A DNA stretch of 64,000 bases from contig NZ_JAGGMZ010000001.1 of the NCBI RefSeq assembly GCF_017875735.1, forward strand, positions 3,038,001 through 3,102,000, given 5' to 3'. The position numbers were made by a program, and so were the translations under genes. The DNA is from Arthrobacter sp. CAN_C5. Its GTDB lineage: Bacteria > Actinomycetota > Actinomycetes > Actinomycetales > Micrococcaceae. Positions within the stretch are counted from its first letter, which is position 1. The number at the start of each line of letters is the position of its first letter. This document shows, one piece after another, positions 26,107 through 35,236 of the stretch. Under the pieces are notes generated by a model, which worked only from the letters and a program-made list of their open reading frames with translations, made no database searches and had not been told where the DNA came from.

Positions 26107-27603
26107 TTAGTATCGGTAGTGGTCCGACTTGTAGGGGCCCGACGCATCAATATCCAGGTATTCGGCCTGGCTCTTGGTGAGCTCGGTCAGCTCCACCCCG
26201 ATCGCGTCGAGGTGCAGCCGGGCCACCTTTTCGTCGAGGATCTTGGGGAGCACGTAGACCTGGTTCGCGTACTCGCGGGTCCCTTCGAGGTTGTTCTGCA
26301 TCCACTTGGTATAGAGCTCGATCTGGGCGATCGTCTGGTTGGCGAACGAGTTGCTCATCACGAACGAGGGGTGGCCGGTGGCGTTGCCCAGGTTCAGCAG
26401 ACGCCCCTCGGACAGCATGATGATCGAGTGCTCGGCGGTGCCTGCAGCCTCATCGGCGGCGAACACCCACTCGTGCACCTGAGGCTTGATCTCCACCTTG
26501 CGGACTCCCGGGATCTTGGCCAGGCCCGCGATATCGATCTCGTTGTCGAAGTGTCCAATGTTGCCCACGATGGCCTGGTGCTTCATGTTTGCCATGTGGT
26601 CCGCCATGATGACGTCCTTGTTGCCGGTGGTGGTGATGAAGATGTCACCCTGCGCCAGGACGCTCTCCAGCTTGGCCACCTGGTACCCGTCCATTGCCGC
26701 CTGCAGTGCGCAGATCGGGTCGATCTCCGTGACGATCACCCGTCCGCCCTGGCCGCGAAGCGCCTCGGCGGCACCCTTGCCGACGTCGCCGTAGCCGCAC
26801 ACCACGACAACCTTGCCGCCGATGAGCACATCGGTGGCCCGGTTGAGACCGTCCGGGAGAGAGTGGCGGATGCCGTACTTGTTGTCGAACTTGGACTTCG
26901 TGACGGAGTCGTTGACGTTGATGGCCGGGAACAGCAGCTTGCCCTGCTGCGCCAACTGGTACAGGCGCATGACGCCGGTGGTGGTCTCTTCGGTGACGCC
27001 CTTGATGTCGGCGGCGATCCGGGTCCACTTCTCGGGATCCTCAGCCAGGGTGCCGCGCAGCACGTCGAGCACCACAGAAAATTCGTGGGAGTAATCCAGA
27101 TCGTCCTCGTTCGGTCCCGCGGGCACTTCTCCCGCGGCCTCGAACTCCACTCCCTTGTGGACCAGGAGGGTGGCGTCGCCGCCGTCGTCAAGGATCATGT
27201 TCGGCCCGTGGCCGGCGCCGCCAGGCCAGCTGAGGATCTGGGTGGTGGTCCACCAGTACTCTTCGAGGGTCTCGTTTTTCCAGGCGAACACCGGGACTCC
27301 TGCTGGCTCCTCGGCGGTGCCGGTGCCGACGACCATCGCGGCGGCAGCCTCATCCTGGGTGGAGAAAATGTTGCACGAAGCCCACCGCACCTCGGCGCCG
27401 AGAGCGGTGAGGGTTTCGATCAGGACCGCGGTCTGCACGGTCATGTGCAGGGAGCCGGCAATGCGGGCGCCCTTCAATGGCTGGCTTGCACCGAACTCGC
27501 GGCGCAGGGCCATCAGGCCGGGCATCTCGTGCTCGGCCAGACGGATCTGGTGGCGTCCCGCCTCGGCGAGGGAGAGGTCGGCAACTTTGAAATCGAAGGT
27601 CAT
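26107..27603 (-). CDS. ahcY: adenosylhomocysteinase
   Basis: AhcY reversibly cleaves S-adenosylhomocysteine to adenosine and homocysteine, clearing the inhibitory product of SAM-dependent methylation. The 498-residue protein shows the NAD-binding segment [12 protein letters not shown], the substrate segment [14 protein letters not shown], and the C-terminal DHYRY. Its length includes the 35-40-residue insertion typical of the mycobacterial/eukaryotic form. I chose ATG 27603 ([12 protein letters not shown]). An ATG four codons upstream at 27615 has AGGA too close for good initiation. The Trm112-like gene lies behind it in the opposite sense of transcription order, on the same strand. Confidence 0.97.
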   Translation of the reverse strand: MTFDFKVADLSLAEAGRHQIRLAEHEMPGLMALRREFGASQPLKGARIAGSLHMTVQTAVLIETLTALGAEVRWASCNIFSTQDEAAAAMVVGTGTAEEPAGVPVFAWKNETLEEYWWTTTQILSWPGGAGHGPNMILDDGGDATLLVHKGVEFEAAGEVPAGPNEDDLDYSHEFSVVLDVLRGTLAEDPEKWTRIAADIKGVTEETTTGVMRLYQLAQQGKLLFPAINVNDSVTKSKFDNKYGIRHSLPDGLNRATDVLIGGKVVVVCGYGDVGKGAAEALRGQGGRVIVTEIDPICALQAAMDGYQVAKLESVLAQGDIFITTTGNKDVIMADHMANMKHQAIVGNIGHFDNEIDIAGLAKIPGVRKVEIKPQVHEWVFAADEAAGTAEHSIIMLSEGRLLNLGNATGHPSFVMSNSFANQTIAQIELYTKWMQNNLEGTREYANQVYVLPKILDEKVARLHLDAIGVELTELTKSQAEYLDIDASGPYKSDHYRY

Positions 27604-27642
27604 GGTGTGGCGCATTCCTGTTCGTTGGTGCTGCTGAAGGGA

Positions 27643-27867
27643 CTAGTGTGCTGGGGGCCCATCGTGCTCGTCGGAGCCAGCCGCGGTCGCGGCTACAAGT
27701 AATTCGGGGCGGAGGAGCACAGGGATGCCTTCGTCGATGCTGTATCGCACCGGACTTCCTGTGCTGTCGGGCTCCGAGGAGACCAGAAACTCCCCCTCGT
27801 GGGCCAGGGTTGAGCCGGTGACTGGGCAGCGGAGAACAGCGAGCAGATCAGGGGATATGGAGCTCAT
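27643..27867 (-). CDS. Trm112 family protein
   Basis: This 74-residue protein matches the small Trm112/YcaR-like family: LLAVLRCPVTGSTL near the N-terminus and SIDEGIPVLLRPE near the middle. In eukaryotes and archaea Trm112 activates methyltransferases, while bacterial homologues are poorly characterised. Only one Cys of the usual zinc-binding set is visible, so it probably does not bind zinc. Start ATG 27867 is 6 nt after TAGTCT. Its position next to ahcY, which processes the methylation by-product, is suggestive but not proof of a link. Confidence 0.88.
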   Translation of the reverse strand: MSSISPDLLAVLRCPVTGSTLAHEGEFLVSSEPDSTGSPVRYSIDEGIPVLLRPELLVAATAAGSDEHDGPPAH

Positions 27868-27873
27868 GGCTCA

Positions 27874-27879
27874 AGACTA
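27874..27879 (-). promoter_or_regulatory. -10 box of probable leaderless Trm112-like mRNA
   Basis: TAGTCT on the minus strand ends 6 nt before ATG 27867, without a Shine-Dalgarno sequence. Confidence 0.45.
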
Positions 27880-27964
27880 TCGCGGGCTCGGGTTGCACCG
27901 ATAACGTGCGCGCGAAACCCGCACGGGGAACAGTGGGAGGGGCTTGCCTGGCTGAACCGCCCAG

Positions 27965-28348
27965 CTACTGTTCCCGGAGGATCCGCAGGTGACCGCGCCG
28001 GACGCTGCTGACGTTAGCAGGCGGTTCAAGTGCCCCCTTGCTGCCCCGTACGGCGGGACCCGTCTCGGGGCTCCGGTCGGTGGCAGCTTCACGGACCGCG
28101 TCCACGAGTGCCAGCAGGTCGTCGGGGTGGGGCTCGGCACGGGCCGAAGGCAGCGCCAGCCGGACTACTTCCCAGCCCCGTGGCACGGTGAGGGTCTCGG
28201 CGTGGGTGGCGCATAAGTCGTAACAATGCGGTTCCGCGTAGGTGGCCAGCGGGCCCAGCACCGCGGTGGAATCGGCATACACGAAGGTGAGCGTTGCGAC
28301 TGCGGCGTGCTGGCAGGCTGAGCGTGAACAAGTTCGAAGGGATCCCAC
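27965..28348 (-). CDS. DUF3499 domain-containing protein
   Basis: This 127-residue actinobacterial protein has the family's cysteine pattern: CSRSACQHAAVATLTFVY at the N-terminus and HCYDLCATHAE at about 42-52, which looks like a metal-binding ribbon. The function is unknown. The gene is conserved next to whiB2 and the zincin-like gene in actinobacteria (Rv3258c region, from memory). GTG 28348 is the only plausible start. A TAGGCT box lies 8 nt upstream. It is divergent from the metallopeptidase-like gene. Confidence 0.88.
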   Translation of the reverse strand: MGSLRTCSRSACQHAAVATLTFVYADSTAVLGPLATYAEPHCYDLCATHAETLTVPRGWEVVRLALPSARAEPHPDDLLALVDAVREAATDRSPETGPAVRGSKGALEPPANVSSVRRGHLRILREQ

Positions 28349-28449
28349 GACTGTTGAGCCTACCGGCTCAACCCCAGGGTGGCGGGGATCCCGGGGCGGG
28401 CCCGCGCGCCGTCTGAGCCCCCGGCCCTTGCATTGGGGGCCAATGGGTT

Positions 28450-28455
28450 TACAGT
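28450..28455 (+). promoter_or_regulatory. -10 box of probable leaderless zincin-like mRNA
   Basis: TACAGT ends 6 nt before ATG 28462, and no ribosome binding site is present. Confidence 0.5.
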
Positions 28456-28461
28456 CATTAC

Positions 28462-28962
28462 ATGCGGGACAGTTCTACATTCTCGGTGCGACTGGACGAC
28501 CCTGACGACGCCGCGCGGCCGCGACCCTCCGGCCCGGGTTTCAGCCGCCGTCGCCGTAACCGCCATGGCCGCGGCTTGCGCGGGCAGTTGATCCCGCCGC
28601 ACCTTCCCGGCGCCAGAAGCCGGGCCGAGCGGTTCGATGAGTGGGTGATGGAATCGGCCCAGCGGCTGGAACGGCTCTGGGGTGAACGGATCCTCGACCT
28701 GCAGATGGTGGTGCAGGATATTCCCGCGAATCTTGAGTCAATGTCCGCCCACTCGCTTCGCGGGCTGCTCGGCACATCGATCCCCGGGGCCGCGAACCGG
28801 CCCCCCACCATCATTGTGTACCGCCATCCGGTGGAACTCGCCGCGGGAGGCTTCATCCCTCCCAATGAGCTGGTCCACGATGTGGTGGTTGAACAGACCG
28901 CCGAACTGTTGGGGATGACGCCCGAAGCTGTCGATCCTGCCTACGGACGGTCCAAGGCCTGA
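28462..28962 (+). CDS. metallopeptidase family (zincin-like) protein with degenerate active site
   Basis: This 166-residue protein is of the small zincin-like family (PF06262-like) encoded beside DUF3499 and whiB2 in actinobacteria. The N-terminal 40 residues are Arg-rich. In the segment where relatives carry a VVVHExxHHFG zinc site, this protein reads VVVEQTAELLG, so the His and Glu ligands are missing. It is therefore probably not a peptidase, or not in the canonical way. It converges with the DUF5719 gene with 15 bp between stops. The start is ATG 28462, apparently leaderless. Confidence 0.8.
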   Translation: MRDSSTFSVRLDDPDDAARPRPSGPGFSRRRRNRHGRGLRGQLIPPHLPGARSRAERFDEWVMESAQRLERLWGERILDLQMVVQDIPANLESMSAHSLRGLLGTSIPGAANRPPTIIVYRHPVELAAGGFIPPNELVHDVVVEQTAELLGMTPEAVDPAYGRSKA

Positions 28963-28977
28963 CCTTCACGGAGCCGC

Positions 28978-30693
28978 TTAGTACCCCAGATTGACCGCAA
29001 CGTTGGGTTGACCGCCGCTGCCGGGTGGGAGGGGCGTCACCGAGATACCCGGCTCGCTGTCGATCTGGTGCACCTGCGCCCCGTACACCGGGTCGCCTGA
29101 GGCCGCGATGAGGACCGCCACGACGTCGTCGCCGAGGTCGGCTGCCGCCACCGTGACGGTGGTGCCCCCGGCGATACTGACCGTCTGTTCCTCCAGCAGT
29201 ATTCCGTCCTCATCAACGGGAGTGAGCTGCACTTCCGACCGGCCAGTGGGGGCGCCGAAGGTCAGGGCGGCACGGGAGCCCGCTGGGAACACCGCTACCT
29301 GGGTGCTGCCGAGCCGGGTTCCCGACGGAGCGAACCCGAAGTCGACCGGTTCCTCAGCTTCGGTGCCGCGGCTGACCCGTGCTGTCGCGGATATGAGCAC
29401 ATCGGCCGTGACCTCGATGGTGTAGTCGCCCGCCGGGAGGCTGTCCAGGGCCACGCTGGTCACGGTGCCCGCCGCGGCGGTGGCGACGCCGCCGTCGGGA
29501 AGTTCCACCTCGCCGCTGGCCCCGTAGACCCTGACGTTCACGACGGCGTCGGTGCTGCCCGGCACCACTACCTGCAGGCCAGGGGTGGCAGTTTCGTAGC
29601 CGTCCTGATCGGTGATTTCGTCGGTGATGTCCTCGTCCTGGACCCGCACCCCCGAGATCACCTGGGTGCTGGCAGCGGGTGCAGCGGGCTGAAGCAGCTC
29701 CACCCCGCCGGGAGTGAGCTCACGGAGCAGGCTCTGCTGGATGTGTCCGGTCACCCTCCCGCCGTCGCTCAGAACGCGGACGGCCAGTTGGTCCTGGTTC
29801 GTGGCCAGGCCGGCGAGCACGATTGACTCGGTGGCTCCGGGCGCGATCAGTAAACCCCTGCTGCCGCCGGCCTCGATCGGCCCCGCTGCCCCGTAGAGCT
29901 CGAGATCGACCGTTGCGGGGGTGCCGGACGGATTGGACAGGGTGAGTACGGCCGTGGCCCCCACCGTGGTGGACGCGCCGACGATCCAAAAGTCGCTGCG
30001 GGGAGGGGTGCAGTGGGCCAGGGCGAGCCCTCCCAGGTCGCCGTCGGTGGCGCGGTAGCTGATTACTGCGCCGGCGGTGGCGGGGAGGTTGCCCACGGGC
30101 TGGGCGGAAAAGACGCTCATCTCGTCGACTGGCTGGTCTGCGAGCACCCCGGCCGTCCGGTTTGTCAGCCCATCCTCATCCGTGACCGATTCGGGGACCG
30201 GATCCTCGCCGGATTCGCTGCTGGCAATGGTGGCGAGAGGATCCCGCGCGCCGAGTGCTGTCAGGTCACTGCCGGGCAGGACCGACCCGAGGCTGCTCAG
30301 CACCAGGGCGCTGACCGCGCTGCTGGCGGTTTCGGACTCCGGGCTGAACTCCGGGTCGGTGAGGGCGGTGCCGCTGGCGATCAGGCGAGGTGGGCCGGGG
30401 CAGATCCCGGTGTACTCCCCCGCGGGTACCTCGGCGACGGGGATAGGGAACTGGGCTGCGGCGCCGGTGAGCTCCAACCCGGAGATCCCGACCACCAGGG
30501 CGCCGCACGCACCGAGAAGGATCACTGATGCACCGATCCCCGTTCCCCGGCGTAATGCGTCCGGGCGTCGCCGCCTGGATCGTGGCCGGGTGGCTGGCGC
30601 TGAGCCGGCTCCCGTCACGTCTGCGGCGTCAGCCGTCGCCGGACGGTTCACAGCACTGGCAGGGTCATGGTGGTGTGCACCCGGTTCGGTCAT
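28978..30693 (-). CDS. DUF5719 family protein
   Basis: This 571-residue protein has a cytoplasmic Arg-rich N-terminus, one membrane anchor (about residues 53-73, IGASVILLGACGALVVGISG), and a long Ala/Gly/Val-rich beta-type exported region. It matches the DUF5719 family found downstream of the large glycosyltransferase in Micrococcales. The function is unknown. An extracytoplasmic role in glycan assembly is inferred from context. It starts in an ATGA overlap with the glycosyltransferase gene, so whiB, GT and DUF5719 form one coupled operon. Confidence 0.85.
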   Translation of the reverse strand: MTEPGAHHHDPASAVNRPATADAADVTGAGSAPATRPRSRRRRPDALRRGTGIGASVILLGACGALVVGISGLELTGAAAQFPIPVAEVPAGEYTGICPGPPRLIASGTALTDPEFSPESETASSAVSALVLSSLGSVLPGSDLTALGARDPLATIASSESGEDPVPESVTDEDGLTNRTAGVLADQPVDEMSVFSAQPVGNLPATAGAVISYRATDGDLGGLALAHCTPPRSDFWIVGASTTVGATAVLTLSNPSGTPATVDLELYGAAGPIEAGGSRGLLIAPGATESIVLAGLATNQDQLAVRVLSDGGRVTGHIQQSLLRELTPGGVELLQPAAPAASTQVISGVRVQDEDITDEITDQDGYETATPGLQVVVPGSTDAVVNVRVYGASGEVELPDGGVATAAAGTVTSVALDSLPAGDYTIEVTADVLISATARVSRGTEAEEPVDFGFAPSGTRLGSTQVAVFPAGSRAALTFGAPTGRSEVQLTPVDEDGILLEEQTVSIAGGTTVTVAAADLGDDVVAVLIAASGDPVYGAQVHQIDSEPGISVTPLPPGSGGQPNVAVNLGY

Positions 30694-33600
30694 GGTCGCC
30701 CCTGGCCGGTGAGAATTGGTGTGTCGTCGACTGGCTGCTCGCCCATGGATTCGGCGGGCTGTCCGTCGGAGACGAACGCGTCAGCCCCTACCGGCTGCGG
30801 CACCACGGTGGCCGGCTGCCCGCGCCGGCCCGGGTGGGCCCTGACGAAGCGCGGGCGTGACGGCATCGGAATGGCCAGCAGGACGGTCAGGCCGATGATG
30901 ACCGCGGACCCGATGCCTGCCCAGGGTTCCCACGCCGTGACATAGCTGACCTCCAGCCGGCCGCCGTCGGCGGGCAGCTCAAACTCCTGGGACCAGGCTG
31001 TGGTCCGCGGGGTCAGCGCGACTCCGTCGAGGGTGGCCCGCCAGCCGGCGTCGGAGCGCTCCGCCAGCACCAGGGACCGCTGCGCATCGCCCGCCGGGAT
31101 GACCGTCGAGACGGTGCTGGGCCCTGAGGTGACTGCCTCGACGGTGCTTCCTCCGGCGTCGACGATGCGCACCCGTGCTCCGGCGGTGCTCTCCAGGCTG
31201 GTGCTGTCGGCCGTCGTGGCAGCGCCATCCGGACCCGTCATGGGCGCCACCCTCCACAGCCATCCCGAGGTGGTGTTACCCACCGCGACCAGGCCCGGCA
31301 CGGCGTCAATCTGTCCGGCGAGTACCTCGGCGGCTGAATCCGATTGTTGAAGCACAATGAATCCGACGCCCAGCTGATTCAGTTCCTCCCGGGGATCGTA
31401 GCCGGTACCGGCCACGATCACGGCGACGGTGCTCCGGATGGCGGCGGTCGCTTCGTCGTCCGCGCGCAGCTGGGCCGATCCCAGCGGGCCGTAAAGGCCA
31501 CGGGCCGAGTAAATCTGCGAGAGCTGGTCAAGGGTGGTCCCACTACTGCGCATCAGCGCGGCACTGACGTTGTTGCTGCCGTCCACGGTGAGCACCAGGG
31601 ACTTGATGCGCTCGGGGCTGTTCCCACGGTCAGCGGCTGTTGCGGGAAGGGTGCGCTCGGCGCTGGGCGCGAGGAGAAGGTCAGCCCCGAACCGGGTACC
31701 GGTGCTCGCCGTCGACGACGTGCTGTCGGTGATCAGGCCGTCGGTGGTCAGGGTGTCGGTGGTCAGGGTATCGCCGGACAGCGTGACGGTTGCGGGATCA
31801 GCTGGCGTCGGGATGACCCACAGGCCAAGACTGACCGCCGGCCCGATTCCCAGCACCACGGCTGCAGCAACCAGTGCGGGCCCGGTGCGGCGGCGTGGAG
31901 CGGAGGCGTCCGTACGCGCCGTGCGTGCGGTTCGGGTCTGGTGCGCGGTGAGGCCCTTGTCAGCTCCGATGAGGGCCGCTCCCGCCATGGACAGCACCAG
32001 CACCGAGACCAGCGGTCCGGTGAATGGGGTAATCAGCGCTGAGGACCCCACCGAGACGGCAACAAATGACAGGGCAGTGGAGAGCAGCAGGGCGGACAGG
32101 CCGAGGAGCCAGAACCCACGGGCCAGGACGGTGCCGCGGCCGGGCAGGAACAGCGCCGCGGCAGCGAGCAGGAGGGGTGGACCGCCGACCAGCAGGGCAG
32201 CGGCCAGCGCCCACGGCCCCTCGGGGAGGAACGGCAGGGCCGCGAGCGTGGCCGTCGGTTCGAAGGCCACCGGGTAGCCGAGTAGCTGCTGCCACAGCGC
32301 GGCAGCTTCAAACTGGACGGGGACGCCGGGATCGGCCAGCACGGCGCGGAGTTGGTCAGCTGTTGAGCCGATGAAGGGAACGAAGAGGGCGAGCGGGGGC
32401 AGCAGGGACCACCACAGGGTCTTGGCGCGGCGGCGGAGCAGGAAGGCTGCGGTGAGAATTCCCACCACGGTCAGGGGTAGCAGGGACGGCGCCGCCGCCG
32501 TGATCGCTGCCAGGAGGAGGCCGGCGGTCGCGGCGGCGGTCCAGCTGGGAATCCCGCTGATGCCCGGCTTCAGCATCACTTCGACCGGGCGCCGGCGGGC
32601 GTAGGCGTCGTCGTCGTCAAACTGGGAGGCGTACGGGCTCGACGTCGCCTGAGCCACACCGGACGCCTGCGGGTGGGCTCCCGGCCGCGGTGCGCGTGCC
32701 CCGCCCACTGCGCGGATCAGTGCCAGTCCCGCCAGCGGCAGCAGCAGGTGCACCAGCAGCGCACCAAGGCGTCCACTGCCCAGGGCCACCTGCAGCGCCG
32801 GGACGGCTGCCCAGAAGAAAGCTGCCCACAAGCGCAGTTTTCGGCTCCGGGTCAGTGCTCCGGCGGCGAACCAGGCGGAGAGTCCTGCCAGCGGGAGCGC
32901 CAGCAGTACCAGGATGAGCAGGGCGACGTTGCCGTTGCCGAACCCCAGGGCGGCGAGCAGCCACAGGACATATCCGAAGGGATCGCCATGCCCGGCCATT
33001 CCTGACCCCAGGGGAATCCACCAGGTGGACGCGTTGCTCCAGATATCCGCCATCGACGCGGAGACCGGCAGCAGGGCTCCCCCAGCCAGCGCGGGTGCAC
33101 CGATAAGCCGGAAGAGGCCCACGAGGGACACGGCCGTCAGGACGACGGCGGCCACGATGGCGCCCACGCCGACCCAGGTGCGCGATGGTGCGGCCAGGGA
33201 ACTGAAGTCTTCAACGGCGTCGCCGGAGGGAATGTAGGCGCTCTGCTGGTCGGCAATCTCGGCTTCGCTGAGGTGTCCCTTCGCCGAGAAGGCATCCATC
33301 ACCGACCGGCGGTGCGACCAGACTTCGCGGCGGGAGGTACGGAGCGCACGGACCGTGCTGCGCGGGAGCTTCCTCGTGCGGGTGGCGCGGCGGCGGGACC
33401 GCAGCAGGTCAACGGGACGCAGGACTGCTGAGACGCTGGCGAAGAGTTGGCTGAACCCGTAGCCGGGGTCCTTGGCCAGGAGCCCCAGCACCAGGCGGCC
33501 GAATCCGCCAATGATCGCCCCGACCGCCAGGAAGGGGAGCTTCCACAGGGTCGAGTGCTTTAACCGCAGGTAGACCTCCGCCTTGCGGGCTGCACGGTCA

Positions 33601-34322
33601 GCCACGGTGGGGTGGGTGCGGGAGGTGGCGTGACAGATGACCGCGCTCGGGACCACCACGACGCGGTGTCCGGCGAGCCGGTTCCGCCAGCAGAAGTCGA
33701 CGTCGTCGCCGGTGCCGGGTAATGCCGGATCGAACCCCTCCAGAAGGTCCCAGATGTCCCTCCGGATCAGCATGCCAGCGGAATTGACGGCGAACACGTC
33801 GCTCCGCGAGTCGTACTGGCCCTGGTCGAGTTCGTCGACGTCGATCAGCGTCAGACGTTCAGCCCACCGGCTGATGGACAGCCCGACGTCGACCAGTTTC
33901 CGCCGGTTGCCCCACTGAACCTGCTTGGAACCAGCGACGGTGACCGAGGGGGCGCGTTCGACGGCGAGGAGCAACTCCTCCAGCGCCCGGGGTTCGGGGG
34001 CCGAATCGTCGTGGAGAAGCCACAGCCATTCGTGGCCAGCATCCGGACCGTCAACCGGTGGGCGGCGTTGCGGCATCTCGGCCAGACCCACCCGCACCGC
34101 CGCTCCGAAGCCCGCGCGGGACGGCGCCCCCACCACGGGGGACCCGACCGGCAATTCCAACTGCAAAATGGACGCCGAGTCATCAGTTGACCCGGCGTCG
34201 ACGCCAATCACAAAATCGGCCGGGTACTCCTGCGCTCCCAGAGCCGCGAGGGTGGCCGAAAGAAATGCTGAACCGTTGTGGGCAACCACTACGGCCGTGA
34301 CGCGGGGGTGCTGCAGAATCAG
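30690..34322 (-). CDS. giant family 2 glycosyltransferase with polytopic membrane region
   Basis: This protein of about 1,210 residues has an N-terminal GT2 domain: VTAVVVAHNGS strand, VDAGSTDDS, acidic LHDDSAPEP, and GTGDDVDFCWRNRLAGH near the acceptor site. A membrane region of a dozen or so helices and an exported C-terminal domain with a final helix before a basic tail follow. Its sugar substrate is unknown. The first ATG/GTG/TTG codon, GTG 34289, would cut off the first beta strand. CTG at 34322 overlaps the whiB stop (CTGA) and restores it, so I propose that start. It lies between whiB and DUF5719 in one operon. Confidence 0.85.
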   Translation of the reverse strand: MILQHPRVTAVVVAHNGSAFLSATLAALGAQEYPADFVIGVDAGSTDDSASILQLELPVGSPVVGAPSRAGFGAAVRVGLAEMPQRRPPVDGPDAGHEWLWLLHDDSAPEPRALEELLLAVERAPSVTVAGSKQVQWGNRRKLVDVGLSISRWAERLTLIDVDELDQGQYDSRSDVFAVNSAGMLIRRDIWDLLEGFDPALPGTGDDVDFCWRNRLAGHRVVVVPSAVICHATSRTHPTVADRAARKAEVYLRLKHSTLWKLPFLAVGAIIGGFGRLVLGLLAKDPGYGFSQLFASVSAVLRPVDLLRSRRRATRTRKLPRSTVRALRTSRREVWSHRRSVMDAFSAKGHLSEAEIADQQSAYIPSGDAVEDFSSLAAPSRTWVGVGAIVAAVVLTAVSLVGLFRLIGAPALAGGALLPVSASMADIWSNASTWWIPLGSGMAGHGDPFGYVLWLLAALGFGNGNVALLILVLLALPLAGLSAWFAAGALTRSRKLRLWAAFFWAAVPALQVALGSGRLGALLVHLLLPLAGLALIRAVGGARAPRPGAHPQASGVAQATSSPYASQFDDDDAYARRRPVEVMLKPGISGIPSWTAAATAGLLLAAITAAAPSLLPLTVVGILTAAFLLRRRAKTLWWSLLPPLALFVPFIGSTADQLRAVLADPGVPVQFEAAALWQQLLGYPVAFEPTATLAALPFLPEGPWALAAALLVGGPPLLLAAAALFLPGRGTVLARGFWLLGLSALLLSTALSFVAVSVGSSALITPFTGPLVSVLVLSMAGAALIGADKGLTAHQTRTARTARTDASAPRRRTGPALVAAAVVLGIGPAVSLGLWVIPTPADPATVTLSGDTLTTDTLTTDGLITDSTSSTASTGTRFGADLLLAPSAERTLPATAADRGNSPERIKSLVLTVDGSNNVSAALMRSSGTTLDQLSQIYSARGLYGPLGSAQLRADDEATAAIRSTVAVIVAGTGYDPREELNQLGVGFIVLQQSDSAAEVLAGQIDAVPGLVAVGNTTSGWLWRVAPMTGPDGAATTADSTSLESTAGARVRIVDAGGSTVEAVTSGPSTVSTVIPAGDAQRSLVLAERSDAGWRATLDGVALTPRTTAWSQEFELPADGGRLEVSYVTAWEPWAGIGSAVIIGLTVLLAIPMPSRPRFVRAHPGRRGQPATVVPQPVGADAFVSDGQPAESMGEQPVDDTPILTGQGRP

Positions 34323-34906
34323 ACCGCTCGCTTTCGTAGCCGACGACGCTCGCGCTCGGAAAGCCCACCCCAGATACCGAAGCGCTCATCGTTGGCCAAC
34401 GCATACTCAAGGCACTGCGAGCGGACGTTGCAGGCGCCGCAGACCTTTTTGGCGTCCCGGGTGGACCCGCCCTTCTCGGGGAAGAACGCCTCGGGGTCGG
34501 TCTGCGCGCACAGCGAATCGGCCTGCCAGCCCAACTCGCCCTCGTCATCGAAATCCTGGCCGATACCGGGGAGACCGATCCAGACGGCCTGATCGCTCCG
34601 CTCAGCTGTCTGCCGGCTCGGCCCGGGGGCCTCACTGGGGGTGAAGCGCTGCGGCGCCACGAGCGCCGAGGGTGACTCGCCCTCGGGGTCCGCCAGCTCT
34701 CCGTGAGCGGTCAGATCTTCGTGAGCAGTCAGGAAGGCGGTCGCCTGGTCCTCAAGTGAACTTGCGGTGCTCTGCCGGTACCGCTCTGCTGCCTCAGGGT
34801 CTGCCGGGTCGACAAACCAGTCGCTGGGGACGCCACGTGAGCCGTAGCGCGCCGAAGCCTGTGCCTCAATGGTCGTACGGTTGTGGACCTTTTCTGCCTG
34901 TCCCAT
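34319..34906 (-). CDS. WhiB family transcriptional regulator (WhiB2/WhmD-like)
   Basis: This 195-residue protein has a C-terminal WhiB domain with four cysteines (Cys133, Cys156, Cys159, Cys165) that should bind a [4Fe-4S] cluster. It also has the GIWGG turn (177-181) and a basic tail RERRRLRKR for DNA contact. The 125-residue N-terminal extension is longer than in most WhiB proteins. Genomic context (DUF3499, zincin-like, GT, LCP, manA) points to the WhiB2/WhmD group, which in mycobacteria controls septation. ATG 34906 follows GGAGGG at 7 nt. The stop overlaps the probable CTG start of the glycosyltransferase. Confidence 0.93.
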   Translation of the reverse strand: MGQAEKVHNRTTIEAQASARYGSRGVPSDWFVDPADPEAAERYRQSTASSLEDQATAFLTAHEDLTAHGELADPEGESPSALVAPQRFTPSEAPGPSRQTAERSDQAVWIGLPGIGQDFDDEGELGWQADSLCAQTDPEAFFPEKGGSTRDAKKVCGACNVRSQCLEYALANDERFGIWGGLSERERRRLRKRAV

Positions 34907-35236
34907 GTCAGCCCTCCCGGTGTTGCCGTTCCAGCAGCTACTGTGGTGGATTCAGGCACGACTACTGAGCAAAAGGTGTTTTGCGAGAGACTGTGCGGCC
35001 CAAGTATCCGATGTGCTGGAACTTTCCGTTACCTAATTACACGTGTGTAATACGTGTTCAGTCAAGCGCCGGGAGGAATCTTATAGAGTTATTTCCCGGG
35101 AACCCGTTCACGCCACGCTGAGAGTTTGTCACTTCGGCTGCGGCGTGTCCCCTGTGACACTGGCAAATCCGCGTTCGGGGGTTGCTCCGCCAAAAAAATT
35201 ATTCGCACCCAGGCACCAGGAAGGCGTCAACCCGCC
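34907..35236. other. 330-bp divergent control region between whiB and TIGR03089
   Basis: No ORF here looks real. The region holds a whiB promoter with a palindrome over its -10 box (listed separately) and a GTGTC-N6-GACAC inverted repeat at 35145-35160. TGTCAC at 35127-35132 and GTGACA at 35154-35159 also form an inverted pair 21 bp apart. An A7 run lies at 35193-35199. The AGGAAGG RBS of the TIGR03089 gene ends the stretch. The density of inverted repeats suggests more than one regulator, perhaps a CRP-like protein, but no half-site is a clear match to a known consensus. Confidence 0.5.
35036..35065 (-). promoter_or_regulatory. whiB promoter with palindromic operator
   Basis: On the minus strand TTGACT (35065-35060) and TGTAAT (35041-35036) form a -35/-10 pair 18 bp apart. 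The perfect inverted repeat ATTACAC-GT-GTGTAAT (35036-35051) covers the -10 box and part of the spacer, where a bound repressor would block RNA polymerase. Transcription would give a roughly 120-nt leader before the whiB ATG. Confidence 0.5.

Noticed and set aside
25963..27702. 579-residue plus-strand ORF antisense to ahcY
   Set aside because: It mirrors the highly conserved ahcY gene, as expected in high-GC DNA, and has Val/Leu/Gly/His/Asp-biased composition without any domain.
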